A stretch of 50,880 nucleotides of DNA, taken from NCBI GenBank assembly GCA_015655375.1, contig JAATFD010000017.1:1-50880 (forward strand), read 5' to 3'. The stretch is from Actinomycetales bacterium (lineage in GTDB: Bacteria > Actinomycetota > Actinomycetes > Actinomycetales > Actinomycetaceae). Of the stretch, positions 17,161 to 25,612 are shown one piece after another (within the stretch, counting starts at the first letter, position 1; every line of letters starts with the position of its first letter). Both the position numbers and the translations under genes were made by a program. A model generated the notes under the pieces. That model searched no databases, was not told where the DNA came from, and worked only from the letters and a program-made list of their open reading frames with translations.

Positions 17161-17771
17161 CCGTCCGCATTCGTGACGCTCGTCCTCGTGATGTGCGCTC
17201 CATCGCCTCCCTCGTTGCCCCCTATGCTCAGCACCGGATCCTCGTGCCGAAGGAGTTGATCCATTACTTCGAGGACGTCCAAGAATTCATCGTCGCAGAG
17301 GACGCTCCCGATGGGCCGGTCAGTGGGCGCCGCAACGGCGGAGATCCGGGCGGAGGCCAGGGAGTGGACGAGGTCGGTGGCTCCAACGGCGAACCGCACA
17401 TTGTCGGATGTGGCGCGCTGCACGTGATGTGGGATGACATCGCCGAGGTCCGCACGCTCGCGGTCGCACCCTCGCGTCTGCATCACGGCATCGGGTCTGC
17501 GCTGTTGGAGGCGCTGCTGGCGCGTGTCCGCGCCCTCGGCCTGCGCCGTGCCTTCTGTCTGACCTTCGAGGTCGATTTCTTCGCTCGCCACGGGTTCCAC
17601 ATCATCGAGGGGACGCCTGTGGGCCAGGACGTCTTCGCCGAGATGCTGCGCAGCCACGACGACGGCATCAAGGAGTTCCTCGACCTCGCCTCCGTCAAGC
17701 CGAACACTCTGGGCAACACGCGCATGCTGCTCGAGCTGTCGTTGGACGAGGACCGGCGACTGGCGCATTGA
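17157..17771 (+). CDS. GNAT amino-acid N-acetyltransferase (ArgA-like)
   Basis: 204 residues beginning on the ATGA overlap with the regulator. GNAT motif A is present as TLAVAPSRLHHGIGSALLEALL, with the acetyl-CoA pyrophosphate loop RLHHGIG; the N-terminal RDARPRDVRSIASLV and C-terminal FFARHGFHII are also typical. It resembles the short, carbamate-kinase-domain-free N-acetylglutamate synthases of mycobacteria and other actinobacteria. The expected reaction is glutamate plus acetyl-CoA to N-acetylglutamate at the start of arginine synthesis. An odd feature is a Gly-rich insert of about 30 residues (near residues 50-80) between early strands, where homologues are usually shorter. Coupling to a sugar regulator is unexplained. 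Confidence 0.82.
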   Translation: MTVRIRDARPRDVRSIASLVAPYAQHRILVPKELIHYFEDVQEFIVAEDAPDGPVSGRRNGGDPGGGQGVDEVGGSNGEPHIVGCGALHVMWDDIAEVRTLAVAPSRLHHGIGSALLEALLARVRALGLRRAFCLTFEVDFFARHGFHIIEGTPVGQDVFAEMLRSHDDGIKEFLDLASVKPNTLGNTRMLLELSLDEDRRLAH

Positions 17772-18106
17772 GCGTTCCCGGTGGCGTTGCCACCGCTTGC
17801 TGGGTGAAGGTGTCGTCACCGTGCGCCACTGCGTTCGCCATTCGGTGACAGGGCCGATTTCCGAAACGGTCATGATTCCGAATACCCATTCGCCCCTCAT
17901 CGGCGTGGGACCCTCGACCCATAACCCCCGCGCGGCGCACGACCTCGGGCGATCCGCACGTTGAAGCGCCTGGTGGGCCGTTTGGCACCCAGCGCGCAGG
18001 CGGATACCTGCCCCAGGTGGGGGACGAACGGCCCACTGGCCCTATCGTGGAAATGCATTTTGCCAAGGCGGCGGAAACTGCACCTCACGTGGAGAAGGAC
18101 CCGTAC
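17772..18106. other. Intergenic region before lutA, no gene seen
   Basis: 335 bases without a credible gene. A short hairpin (CGGTGGC at 17779-17785, complement at 17789-17795) just after the acetyltransferase stop may end that transcript. Further on, near 17850-17885, two similar blocks GATTTCCGAA and GATTCCGAAT lie about 20 bases apart and could be regulator sites for the lactate operon. No convincing -35/-10 pair stands out. Confidence 0.4.
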
Positions 18107-18895
18107 ATGCGCATCGCACTGTTCGCGACCTGTATCGGGGATGTCATGTTCCCCCAAGCACCGCAGGCCACCACTCATCTGCTCGAGAGGCTCGGACACG
18201 AGGTCGTCTTCCCCCAAGGCCAAGCCTGTTGCGCCCAGATGCACGTCAACACCGGGTATTTCCCGGAGGCCATGCCGATCATCCGCAACCACGTGACGAC
18301 CTTCGAACCGGTCCTCGACGGGGAGTGGGACGCGATCGTCGTCCCATCGGGATCCTGCACCGGCTCGATCCGCCACCAGCAGGCGATGGTCGCTGCCTCC
18401 GAGGGCGATGACGCCTTGTCGAGACAGGCTGCCCGGATCGCCGAGCACACCTTCGAGCTGTCGGAGTTGCTGGTCGACGTCCTCGGCGTGACCGATGTCG
18501 GCGCCTACTTCCCGCACCGAGTGACGTATCACCCCACCTGTCACTCGCTGCGGATCGCGAAGGTCGGTGATCGCCCCTACCAGCTCCTGCGGGCCGTCCA
18601 GGGCCTTGATCTCGTGGACCTGCCAGAAGCAACCAGCTGCTGCGGCTTCGGCGGGACCTTCTCAATGAAGAACTCCCAGACCTCAACGGCGATGCTCGCT
18701 GACAAGATGGCGAACGTTCTGTCCACGAAGGCAGAGATCCTCGTGGCCGGCGACTACTCCTGCCTGATGCACATCGCGGGAGGCCTGTCCCGCACGAGGT
18801 CAGGAGTTCGCGCGATGCACCTAGCCGAGATCCTGGCTGGCACGCGCGAAGACCCCTGGCAGGCACCTGCGACGACGACGGCGGTGGGAGCATGA
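18107..18895 (+). CDS. lutA: L-lactate oxidation complex subunit LutA (LldE)
   Basis: 262 residues from the ATG at 18107, with GGAGAAGGA eight bases upstream. Two CCG-type cysteine clusters are present: the first as GQACCAQMHVNTGY and the second as TSCCGFGGTFSMKN, which bind Fe-S or heterodisulfide-type centres. TGSIR and YHPTCHSLR are also family marks. LutA works with LutB and LutC to oxidise L-lactate to pyruvate, passing electrons to the quinone pool. The three genes overlap by four bases each (ATGA), the tightest operon in the window. The long upstream leader may hold the regulatory site. Confidence 0.95.
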   Translation: MRIALFATCIGDVMFPQAPQATTHLLERLGHEVVFPQGQACCAQMHVNTGYFPEAMPIIRNHVTTFEPVLDGEWDAIVVPSGSCTGSIRHQQAMVAASEGDDALSRQAARIAEHTFELSELLVDVLGVTDVGAYFPHRVTYHPTCHSLRIAKVGDRPYQLLRAVQGLDLVDLPEATSCCGFGGTFSMKNSQTSTAMLADKMANVLSTKAEILVAGDYSCLMHIAGGLSRTRSGVRAMHLAEILAGTREDPWQAPATTTAVGA

Positions 18896-20553
18896 CGAGG
18901 ACACGATCCGGACTGGCCGGAGTGATCTCCTCCGGGGTGCACCGACTGACCGAGGCGAGGGAAAAACAGGCAGAGACGCGGCCAGATCAGGCCCAGGACT
19001 CCGACGTGACGTGGACCCCCTCGGCGCCCACCCCCGATGATCCCCTGCGCTGGGGCACAACCTTCCCGAAAGCCGCGGTCGGCACGCTGCGCAACACGCA
19101 GATGCGGCACAACCTGGCCCATGCGACCAGCACGATTCGAGCCAAGCGCGACACCCGCGTTTCCGAGACCCCCGACTGGGAACAGCTGCGGGTGGCGGCC
19201 TCCTCGATCAAGAACCATGCGATGAGCCACCTGCCGGAGCTCCTCGAGGAGCTCGAGGCCACCGTCACCGCGCGCGGTGGAATCGTCCACTGGGCCCGCG
19301 ATGGTGAGGAAGCCAACCGCATCGCCTTCGAGATCGCGGCGTCGAAGGGCGTGTCCGAAGTCGTCAAGGTCAAGTCGATGGTCACCCAGGAGATCGGCCT
19401 CAACGAGTACTTCCACGAGCGCGGCATCGATGCCTGGGAGACCGACCTGGCCGAAATGATCGTCCAGCTCTCCGACGACATGCCCAGCCACATCGTCGTA
19501 CCCGCAATCCACCGCAACCGCTCCGAGGTCCGCGAGATCTTCAGGGCCCGAATGGGCGACGCGCCCGCTGGCCTCGGGGACGACCCGCGCGAGCTAACCG
19601 CCGCCGCGCGCGCCCATTTGCGCCACAAGTTCCTTCAGGCCAAGGTCGCGATTTCCGGATCGAACATGATGGTCGCCGACACCGGGACGCTCAGCGTCTT
19701 CGAGTCCGAGGGCAACGGTCGGATGTGCTTGACCCTGCCCGAGACCCTGATCAGCATCGTTGGCATCGAGAAGATCGTCCCAACCTTCCGCGACGTCGAG
19801 GTCTTCGCACAGCTATTGCCGAGGTCGGCCACCGGCGAGCGGATGAACCCCTACACCTCCATGTGGACCGGAGTCACACCCGGGGACGGACCGCAGGAGT
19901 TCCACCTGATCCTGCTGGACAACGGACGCTCTCGCATCCTCGCCGATCCGGTCGGACGCCAAGCACTGCACTGCATCCGATGTGGGGCGTGCATGAACGT
20001 CTGCCCGGTCTACGAACACGTCGGCGGGCATGCCTATCAGTCGGTCTACCCGGGCCCGATCGGCGCGATCCTCACACCGCAGCTGCGCGGACACTTCGAG
20101 CACGGCGATCCGGCATCAAGCCTCCCGTACGCGTCCTCGTTGTGCGGGGCGTGCTTCGAGGCCTGCCCCGTGCGCATCGACATCCCGCAGGTTTTGGTCG
20201 AGCTGCGTCACCGGGTCGTCGAGACCGGACGTGGCGGGATCCCCGACGGGTGGGACCTCGCGATGAAGGCTGCGGTCGCTCCGATGTCGAGCGGTTCCCT
20301 AATGGGTGCGGCCGGCTCTGTCATGCCGATCGCCCGCGCGGTCGCCGGCCCCGATCGACGCATCGTCCACCTGCCGTGGCCCGCGACCAAGTGGACCGAC
20401 AGCCGCGATGTCCCTGCTCCCCCGGCTCAGACCTTCCGGCAGTGGGAGGCCGAGCACGTGCGCGAGCGAGGCGAGAAGTCCGCCGGATCGGACCGCAAAC
20501 GCGCCGGATCGGACGGCACGTCGGCTGGAGCGAACGAAGGGGGTGCCCGATGA
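18892..20553 (+). CDS. lutB: L-lactate oxidation iron-sulfur protein LutB (LldF)
   Basis: 553 residues from the ATG overlapping the lutA stop. The N-terminal half contains the LUD domain (KNHAMSHLPELLEELE, GGIVHWARDGEEAN, then SGSNMMVADTGTLSVFESEGNGRM). Two ferredoxin-like 4Fe-4S motifs follow: CIRCGACMNVCPVYE and CGACFEACPVRIDIP. This order is exactly that of LutB. It is the electron-transfer subunit of the lactate oxidation complex. The C-terminal 45 residues are a charged, low-complexity tail (RKRAGSDGTSAG) that is not part of the fold. Confidence 0.95.
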   Translation: MTRTRSGLAGVISSGVHRLTEAREKQAETRPDQAQDSDVTWTPSAPTPDDPLRWGTTFPKAAVGTLRNTQMRHNLAHATSTIRAKRDTRVSETPDWEQLRVAASSIKNHAMSHLPELLEELEATVTARGGIVHWARDGEEANRIAFEIAASKGVSEVVKVKSMVTQEIGLNEYFHERGIDAWETDLAEMIVQLSDDMPSHIVVPAIHRNRSEVREIFRARMGDAPAGLGDDPRELTAAARAHLRHKFLQAKVAISGSNMMVADTGTLSVFESEGNGRMCLTLPETLISIVGIEKIVPTFRDVEVFAQLLPRSATGERMNPYTSMWTGVTPGDGPQEFHLILLDNGRSRILADPVGRQALHCIRCGACMNVCPVYEHVGGHAYQSVYPGPIGAILTPQLRGHFEHGDPASSLPYASSLCGACFEACPVRIDIPQVLVELRHRVVETGRGGIPDGWDLAMKAAVAPMSSGSLMGAAGSVMPIARAVAGPDRRIVHLPWPATKWTDSRDVPAPPAQTFRQWEAEHVRERGEKSAGSDRKRAGSDGTSAGANEGGAR

Positions 20554-21263
20554 GCGCCAAGTCAGACATCCTCGCGACCCTGCGGTCCGCGATCGCGCAG
20601 TCTCAGCCGGCCGCAGCCGAAGACCGCGTCATCCGCGAGTATCGCGTCGAGGGCCTAGAGCCCGCTGGTGCGCCCGATGTACTCGACGAGTTTGTCTCCG
20701 CGCTGGAGGACTACCACGCCGAGGTCGCTGTCGTCACCGCGGAGGAGGTTCCCACTGCGATCGAAACGATGCTCGCCAGCGTCGATGCCCACAGCGTCGT
20801 CGTCCCAGCCGGGCTCGAGGCTTCCTGGATCACGGCCGCGCGCGGGGATGGGCTCCCGGTCGAGGGCCGTGAAAAGGCCCACACGAACGGGAGCGTCGGG
20901 CCGCGCGACGTCCTCGTCGATTCACGCGAGGAACCCGTGGACAAGGACGTCCTGGCACAGAGCGATGCAGTCGTCACGGCAGCGCGAGCGGCCGTCTCCG
21001 CCTCGGGCACCATCGTGCTGGACGGAGAGCCCGACCAAGGGCGACGTGTCATCACGTTGTTGCCCGACACCCACGTGTGCGTCGTTGCGGCCTCGCAGGT
21101 ATTCCCGACTGTTCCCGAGGCCGTCGCCGTGATCGGCCAACATCCCCAGCGGCCGTTGACCTGGATTGCGGGGCCGTCCGCGACCTCCGACATCGAGTTG
21201 GTCCGCGTCGACGGCGTGCATGGGCCCCGAAAACTGCGGGTTGTGGTGGTGCGAGGAGTCTGA
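20550..21263 (+). CDS. lutC: Lactate utilization protein LutC (LldG)
   Basis: 237 residues from the ATG overlapping the lutB stop. Single LUD-domain protein: SAKSDILATLRSAI at the start, then ETMLASVDAHSVVVPAGLEASW, the conserved SDAVVTAARAAVSASGTIVLD and TWIAGPSATSDIELVRVDGVHGP at the end, the last being the family signature. It completes the LutABC set. A small hairpin (CACGC/GCGTG) directly at the stop codon and a 97-base gap before the next promoter suggest that the operon ends here. Confidence 0.94.
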   Translation: MSAKSDILATLRSAIAQSQPAAAEDRVIREYRVEGLEPAGAPDVLDEFVSALEDYHAEVAVVTAEEVPTAIETMLASVDAHSVVVPAGLEASWITAARGDGLPVEGREKAHTNGSVGPRDVLVDSREEPVDKDVLAQSDAVVTAARAAVSASGTIVLDGEPDQGRRVITLLPDTHVCVVAASQVFPTVPEAVAVIGQHPQRPLTWIAGPSATSDIELVRVDGVHGPRKLRVVVVRGV

Positions 21264-21359
21264 CACGCGGAGCGTGACATGAACGGATCCGGTTCACGGC
21301 TGCCAATGATGGCCACCTGAAACCGGCGCAGGTCTCCCTGTGCCCCTCGACAGCCATGG

Positions 21360-21427
21360 TTGACAGCTCCTGCCGCCAAAGATAGTTTGAGTCCACCAAT
21401 TCATTCATCTCTGAATAAGAATGCTCA
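21360..21427 (+). promoter_or_regulatory. Promoter and operator of the FGGY kinase gene
   Basis: TTGACA (21360-21365) and TAGTTT (21383-21388) are separated by exactly 17 bases, a near-consensus vegetative promoter. Just past the expected start, ATTCA-TCTC-TGAAT (21403-21416) forms an inverted repeat, and a TGAATAA half-site with a downstream AAT (21412-21424) resembles sites at the two other promoters of this locus. Confidence 0.7.
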
Positions 21428-21440
21428 TCGAGGAGCGTCG

Positions 21441-22892
21441 ATGACGGACCAGTGCTATCTCACGATCGATCAAGGAACGACGAACGGCAAGGTCCTCGTC
21501 GTCAGCACGGACGGAGCGATCCTGTCCAAAGTCTCCTACCCCGTAGGACTCTCGCTCCCGCAACCGGGATGGTATGAACAGGACGGCGAAGAGATGTGGT
21601 CAGCGCTCTGCGACGCCATGGGACAAGCTCTCGCGCAGGCCGGCAACGTCACAGTCCGGGGGCTTGCTCTGTCGGTCCAGCGGGAATCCGTCATTGCCTG
21701 GGATCGGACGACGACTCACGCGCTCGCTCCCCTGATCGGCTGGCAAGATGCCCGGAGCGCGAACATCGTCGAGCGGCTGCTCGACCCGTCGTTGGAGGAG
21801 AGGATCCGTTCGATCACCGGTCTTCGTCCCAATCCGATGTTCTCGGCGCCAAAGATGCGCTGGGTGTTGGACGACCTCCACCGCAGGAAGGAAGACCCGG
21901 ACAACGTCCGACTCGGCACAGTGGATTCGTTCCTCGTCGCGAAGCTGACCGACGGCACACGTTTCATCACCGAGGTCGGGTGCGCGTCACGAACACTCCT
22001 GCTCAACATCAGGACCCGAATGTGGTCGGCTGAGCTACTGGAACTATTCGAAATTCCAGAGACCGTCCTTGCTGAAGTCCACGACTCGACCGAGAATCTC
22101 GGGACCACGCGGTCAGTTCCGGGAATTCCAGACGGGATCCCGATCCGAGCTGTGCTCGGAGACTCCCATGCCGCTTTGTTCGCAGAGTCCTCGGGACGGG
22201 AGGGAATCGCGAAGGCGACGTACGGGACCGGCTCGTCGGTGATGGTGTGCACCGGTTCTCTTCGTGAGATCTCCCGAACGGTCTCCACGACCATCGGCTG
22301 GTCCTTCCACGGACCGTCGTACGCCCGTGAGGGGAATATTCTTGCTGCGGGTGCCGGGATGGACACCCTCGCCAATATCCTCGGCGTCGGCCACGGCCGA
22401 GCATTGGATGAGTTGGCCGGGAACGCCGCCGGTTCTGCCGGAATCTGCGTCGTTCCCGCATTCTCCGGTCTTGGAGCGCCCCACTGGTCATCCTCGGCCG
22501 TCGGGATCATCACCGGGCTGCGACGGGAAAGCACCCGCGCCCAGGTTGCCAGGGCCGCTGTCGAATCCACACCCCACCAGGTCTGCGACGTCCTCGATGC
22601 GTTCGCCAAGTCCGGCTCGCCGATCCATGAGCTTCGCGCGGATGGAGGCCCCTCGAGGTCGAGGCTCCTCATGCAGTCCCAGGCCGACTTTGCGGGGATC
22701 CCGGTGCGCGTCGCGGAAACCGCCGAGTTGTCGGCATTGGGAGTCGCGAGTCTCGCCATGCAGGCCGACGGATTTGGGCCCTTCCCCGTCCCGGCGGAAA
22801 CCCGCGTCTACGAACCGCAGATCTGCGAGGACGAACGGCAAAGCCGCCGCAAGAATTGGAAAGAAGCCCTCTCACGATCGATTGGAGCCTGA
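21441..22892 (+). CDS. FGGY-family carbohydrate kinase of the sugar island
   Basis: 483 residues from the ATG at 21441 (GAGGAG six bases upstream). FGGY kinase fold: DQGTTNGKVLVVS at the N-terminus, QRESVIAWDR, GWQDARSANIVERL, then TYGTGSSVMVCTG and LRADGGPSRSRLLMQSQADFAGIPV, the FGGY signature 2. It is glycerol/xylulose-kinase-like but clearly divergent from the glpK product at 11.7 kb, so it is not a second glycerol kinase in the simple sense. It is transcribed alone from a strong promoter with a TGAATA operator shared with the transporter and isomerase units. The likely substrate is the ketose made by the isomerase at 30.8 kb; D-apulose is one candidate. Confidence 0.88.
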   Translation: MTDQCYLTIDQGTTNGKVLVVSTDGAILSKVSYPVGLSLPQPGWYEQDGEEMWSALCDAMGQALAQAGNVTVRGLALSVQRESVIAWDRTTTHALAPLIGWQDARSANIVERLLDPSLEERIRSITGLRPNPMFSAPKMRWVLDDLHRRKEDPDNVRLGTVDSFLVAKLTDGTRFITEVGCASRTLLLNIRTRMWSAELLELFEIPETVLAEVHDSTENLGTTRSVPGIPDGIPIRAVLGDSHAALFAESSGREGIAKATYGTGSSVMVCTGSLREISRTVSTTIGWSFHGPSYAREGNILAAGAGMDTLANILGVGHGRALDELAGNAAGSAGICVVPAFSGLGAPHWSSSAVGIITGLRRESTRAQVARAAVESTPHQVCDVLDAFAKSGSPIHELRADGGPSRSRLLMQSQADFAGIPVRVAETAELSALGVASLAMQADGFGPFPVPAETRVYEPQICEDERQSRRKNWKEALSRSIGA

Positions 22893-22967
22893 AATCCAAG
22901 TCCCAATAATCGTGAATTCAAATGAGTAGGCCCACAGAATGAGCGTTCCCTCACGTGAAAAATCACC

Positions 22968-23005
22968 GATGAGGTCCACCTGAAAAGAATCCGGCGGACC
23001 TCATC
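22968..23005. terminator. Terminator between the kinase and esterase genes
   Basis: GATGAGGTCC (22968-22977) pairs perfectly with GGACCTCATC (22996-23005), with an 18-base loop that can extend the stem by two pairs. It lies between converging genes and is followed on the plus strand by TTC-rich sequence. Confidence 0.75.
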
Positions 23006-23029
23006 TTCAAACCGTCCCAGAAAAATGAG

Positions 23030-24610
23030 TCACTGAAGCAACGATCCGATCCAGTCCGTTGTTGCGCTCAGGCTCTTACCGGCAATACGCAACTCGGAGC
23101 CATCAACATCAACATCCACACGAGGGAAGGGATCGAAGCACATGACCTTACCGTATTCCGCATCGCGATCCGTTGCCTTCCATTCGGGCCAATAAACGCC
23201 TGTCAATGTACTTGGAATTCCCGAACGTGCAAACTGCACCCACGCATGCTGAACTTGCCGAGAAAACTCTACGGCATCCGAAGTATGACCGTTGAGACCA
23301 GAGGCTTCCTCCAGATTCCCGAAGACCAAAGCGACGTCGAGCTCATGAGTCGACATCAGCACTCCTCCATCGACCGGCGTTCTGAGAAGATGCCGATATC
23401 TCCAAACCTTTCCTTTTGCCCGCGCCCGAGCAACGGCCAGTTCTCTTGTCTGACCACAGAACATCAAGTCCGATACAACGCGAACGGCAGTCTCATAATG
23501 ACTTATACCGGGATGATTCGATCTGACAGCGGACAAGAGATCCTCAGCCGACGACTGGCCCAGCAGACTCGCCAGGCGCTCCGACATCTCACCGTCGTCC
23601 AGCGACGACAGCGCGGCATGCGATCCCGCCAAAAAGAGCGCAGCCTCGGTATCAAGATCGCCGACTATCACCGGAACATCAGAACTCAACTCGCACGCAG
23701 AACTTGATCCAGGCTGTCCGATCACAACTCGCCCGTCCACGCATGCGCCAAAACTGGTCATGGATTCTTGAGCGACATTATGATACGCCCGCATCAAATC
23801 TTTCAGATCCATTTTTGCAACAACATCAGCCGCCTCTGGTGCACTCACTCCGAGTTCCGCACACAAGCGGTCTCGAGCAGCGCACGCATTCGAAAGAGAA
23901 AGCAGCTTCGCGCTTGCACCGGAGGACAGAATTGCCTTATGAAACAGCCCCCTGGCCTTCGGCATCGCCAAGAGTGCCGAAATCTTCATCGCACCTCCAG
24001 ACTGACCAAAGAGTGTGACGTTCTCGGGATCTCCTCCAAATTCTTCGATGTTGTTCCGCACCCACTTCAGAAGACAAACAACATCCAGCATCCCTACGTT
24101 TCCTGAACCTGCAAACTTATCAGATGGATCATCGTTCCAGTATGTATAACCCAGCACACCAAGACGATGATTGAACGAGACAACAACAACGTCTCCCACG
24201 TCGGCCAAAGAAGTCCCGTCAATCGACGGCGACGAGCCGGAATTTGCAGAGAATCCACCGCTGTGAACCCACACCATCACCGGCCGTCGGGAACCATCCT
24301 GAACTCCATGCGTCCACACATTTGCGAACAGGCAGTCCTCACTCTCTGGATAGTTGTCAGTCAGACCAATCTTTCTAAGAAATGGATTCTGAGCTCTATC
24401 AGTTGCAGAGTCAGGAGGATCTTGCGGACATGACGGACCAAACTCGAAAGCATTGGCGACATCAATCCAAGGAGACGGTTCACGAGGCCGCTGAAATCGA
24501 TACTCGGCAGTGTCAGCTCCATATCTAATTCCTTTGAATACGTGAACTCCATGGCGTGTCCACCCACGCACAGGACCATAGGTTGTATGGGCAATTATTT
24601 CGTTATACAT
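23030..24610 (-). CDS. Type-B carboxylesterase
   Basis: 526 residues from an ATG at 24610. Carboxylesterase family marks: EDCLFANVW near residues 91-99 (type-B signature 2), oxyanion-hole HSGGF at 116-120, and the nucleophile elbow FGQSGGA with Ser204. A later STHELDVALVFGN supplies the probable catalytic His and GDLDTEAALF the acid. There is no signal peptide, so it acts in the cytosol after import. The gene follows the nucleoside-hydrolase gene by four bases and shares its AT-rich composition (29 of 60 bases G/C in the line at 24001), unlike the rest of the window. It probably removes an acyl group from the transported compound; the true substrate is unknown. Confidence 0.88.
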   Translation of the reverse strand: MYNEIIAHTTYGPVRGWTRHGVHVFKGIRYGADTAEYRFQRPREPSPWIDVANAFEFGPSCPQDPPDSATDRAQNPFLRKIGLTDNYPESEDCLFANVWTHGVQDGSRRPVMVWVHSGGFSANSGSSPSIDGTSLADVGDVVVVSFNHRLGVLGYTYWNDDPSDKFAGSGNVGMLDVVCLLKWVRNNIEEFGGDPENVTLFGQSGGAMKISALLAMPKARGLFHKAILSSGASAKLLSLSNACAARDRLCAELGVSAPEAADVVAKMDLKDLMRAYHNVAQESMTSFGACVDGRVVIGQPGSSSACELSSDVPVIVGDLDTEAALFLAGSHAALSSLDDGEMSERLASLLGQSSAEDLLSAVRSNHPGISHYETAVRVVSDLMFCGQTRELAVARARAKGKVWRYRHLLRTPVDGGVLMSTHELDVALVFGNLEEASGLNGHTSDAVEFSRQVQHAWVQFARSGIPSTLTGVYWPEWKATDRDAEYGKVMCFDPFPRVDVDVDGSELRIAGKSLSATTDWIGSLLQ

Positions 24611-24613
24611 CCT

Positions 24614-25612
24614 TCACTCCTGCTGCCACTTGTCAAATTCGGAAAACGTGTCGAACATGTCTTCGAAAAGTAGCTGGGTGTCAAGACTTGTGTATATCCG
24701 CATCGGGCGAGCATCTTGCACCTTTCGATAGGTGCCGTCATCTGCGATAAACGGGCGAGGTCTCACAACATAATCACTATTCGCAGTATCCGGTTCAAAA
24801 GTTGTTGTCAAAGACGGAATGAGAACCAACGGTTGATCACCAAGCACATATATCTGGCCGGGATGGATCCCATAATCATTCACCCTTCGGCGTACGGCAG
24901 CAATCTCGTGAAGAAGATAAAGACCCAACGAACCGGCCTCACTCAACCGTCTTCTCAATGTCACCACGGGAAGAGCAGAACGTCGATATGTATCACGCGG
25001 AATTTGATATAACAAGACATTTGTCTCGTTAAATACATATTGTGCAGCCGCGAGATCTTGCGAAAGATTATACTCCATGTCAGGTGCGCCGTCAGGGGCG
25101 TATGCAAGATCCGGGTGCTCCCCTCCACCAATCCACACGACCGTCATACGATTGGCGATCTCAGGGTGCGCCTTGAGGGCCCTCGCCACATCACCCAGTC
25201 CCCCACCAGCAGCAACGAATAGTGGACGCTCGTCTTCGGCACAAGCTGCCTCCACCAAGAGCCGCGACCCCGCCGTTGGACCATCAAATTCGGCGAACCC
25301 CCGGTCGTCACCACTCTCGACACGAACTCCTTTGAGCCCGATCACTTCCAGAAGCTCCGACACCCGCTTTCGGCCACACTCAACAGCCGAGCTGGTCGTG
25401 TTCCAGCTGTCGTCCTCCCGCAACCGGGACACCACCACTCCCGTTACTTCGTTGCTCTCACACAAAAGCTGATGGACAAGCTGGAACATGTCATCAGGGT
25501 CCCCAGCAAAGTCGTTGTCTACCACAACGCGCACCCTTGGAGCCCCCATCTGGTGACCCGTAGGAATCCACGGATGCGTTCCGTAGTTCCATTCTTTGGA
25601 AACCGTTGACAT
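24614..25612 (-). CDS. Nucleoside-hydrolase-fold protein, divergent
   Basis: 332 residues from an ATG at 25612, overlapping the transporter stop by one base (TAATG). The Asp cluster of inosine-uridine nucleoside hydrolases is present near residues 32-41 as VDNDFAGDPDDMFQL, but with extra residues compared with the usual DTDPGxDDA. FVAAGGGLGDVARALKAHPEIANRM matches the family's GPLTNLA/ALxxxPEI region, and WIGGG follows. Near the C-terminus GDQPLVLI stands where HDPLA is expected, so the His is missing. The fold cleaves N-ribosyl bonds with Ca2+, and the changes suggest another furanoside. It sits between transporter and esterase genes in one operon. Confidence 0.82.
   Translation of the reverse strand: MSTVSKEWNYGTHPWIPTGHQMGAPRVRVVVDNDFAGDPDDMFQLVHQLLCESNEVTGVVVSRLREDDSWNTTSSAVECGRKRVSELLEVIGLKGVRVESGDDRGFAEFDGPTAGSRLLVEAACAEDERPLFVAAGGGLGDVARALKAHPEIANRMTVVWIGGGEHPDLAYAPDGAPDMEYNLSQDLAAAQYVFNETNVLLYQIPRDTYRRSALPVVTLRRRLSEAGSLGLYLLHEIAAVRRRVNDYGIHPGQIYVLGDQPLVLIPSLTTTFEPDTANSDYVVRPRPFIADDGTYRKVQDARPMRIYTSLDTQLLFEDMFDTFSEFDKWQQE

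Noticed and set aside
21441-22892. Reading the FGGY kinase as a second glycerol kinase
   Set aside because: It is clearly diverged from the glpK product, sits behind the sugar-island promoter type, and a dedicated glycerol kinase already exists with glpF and glpD.
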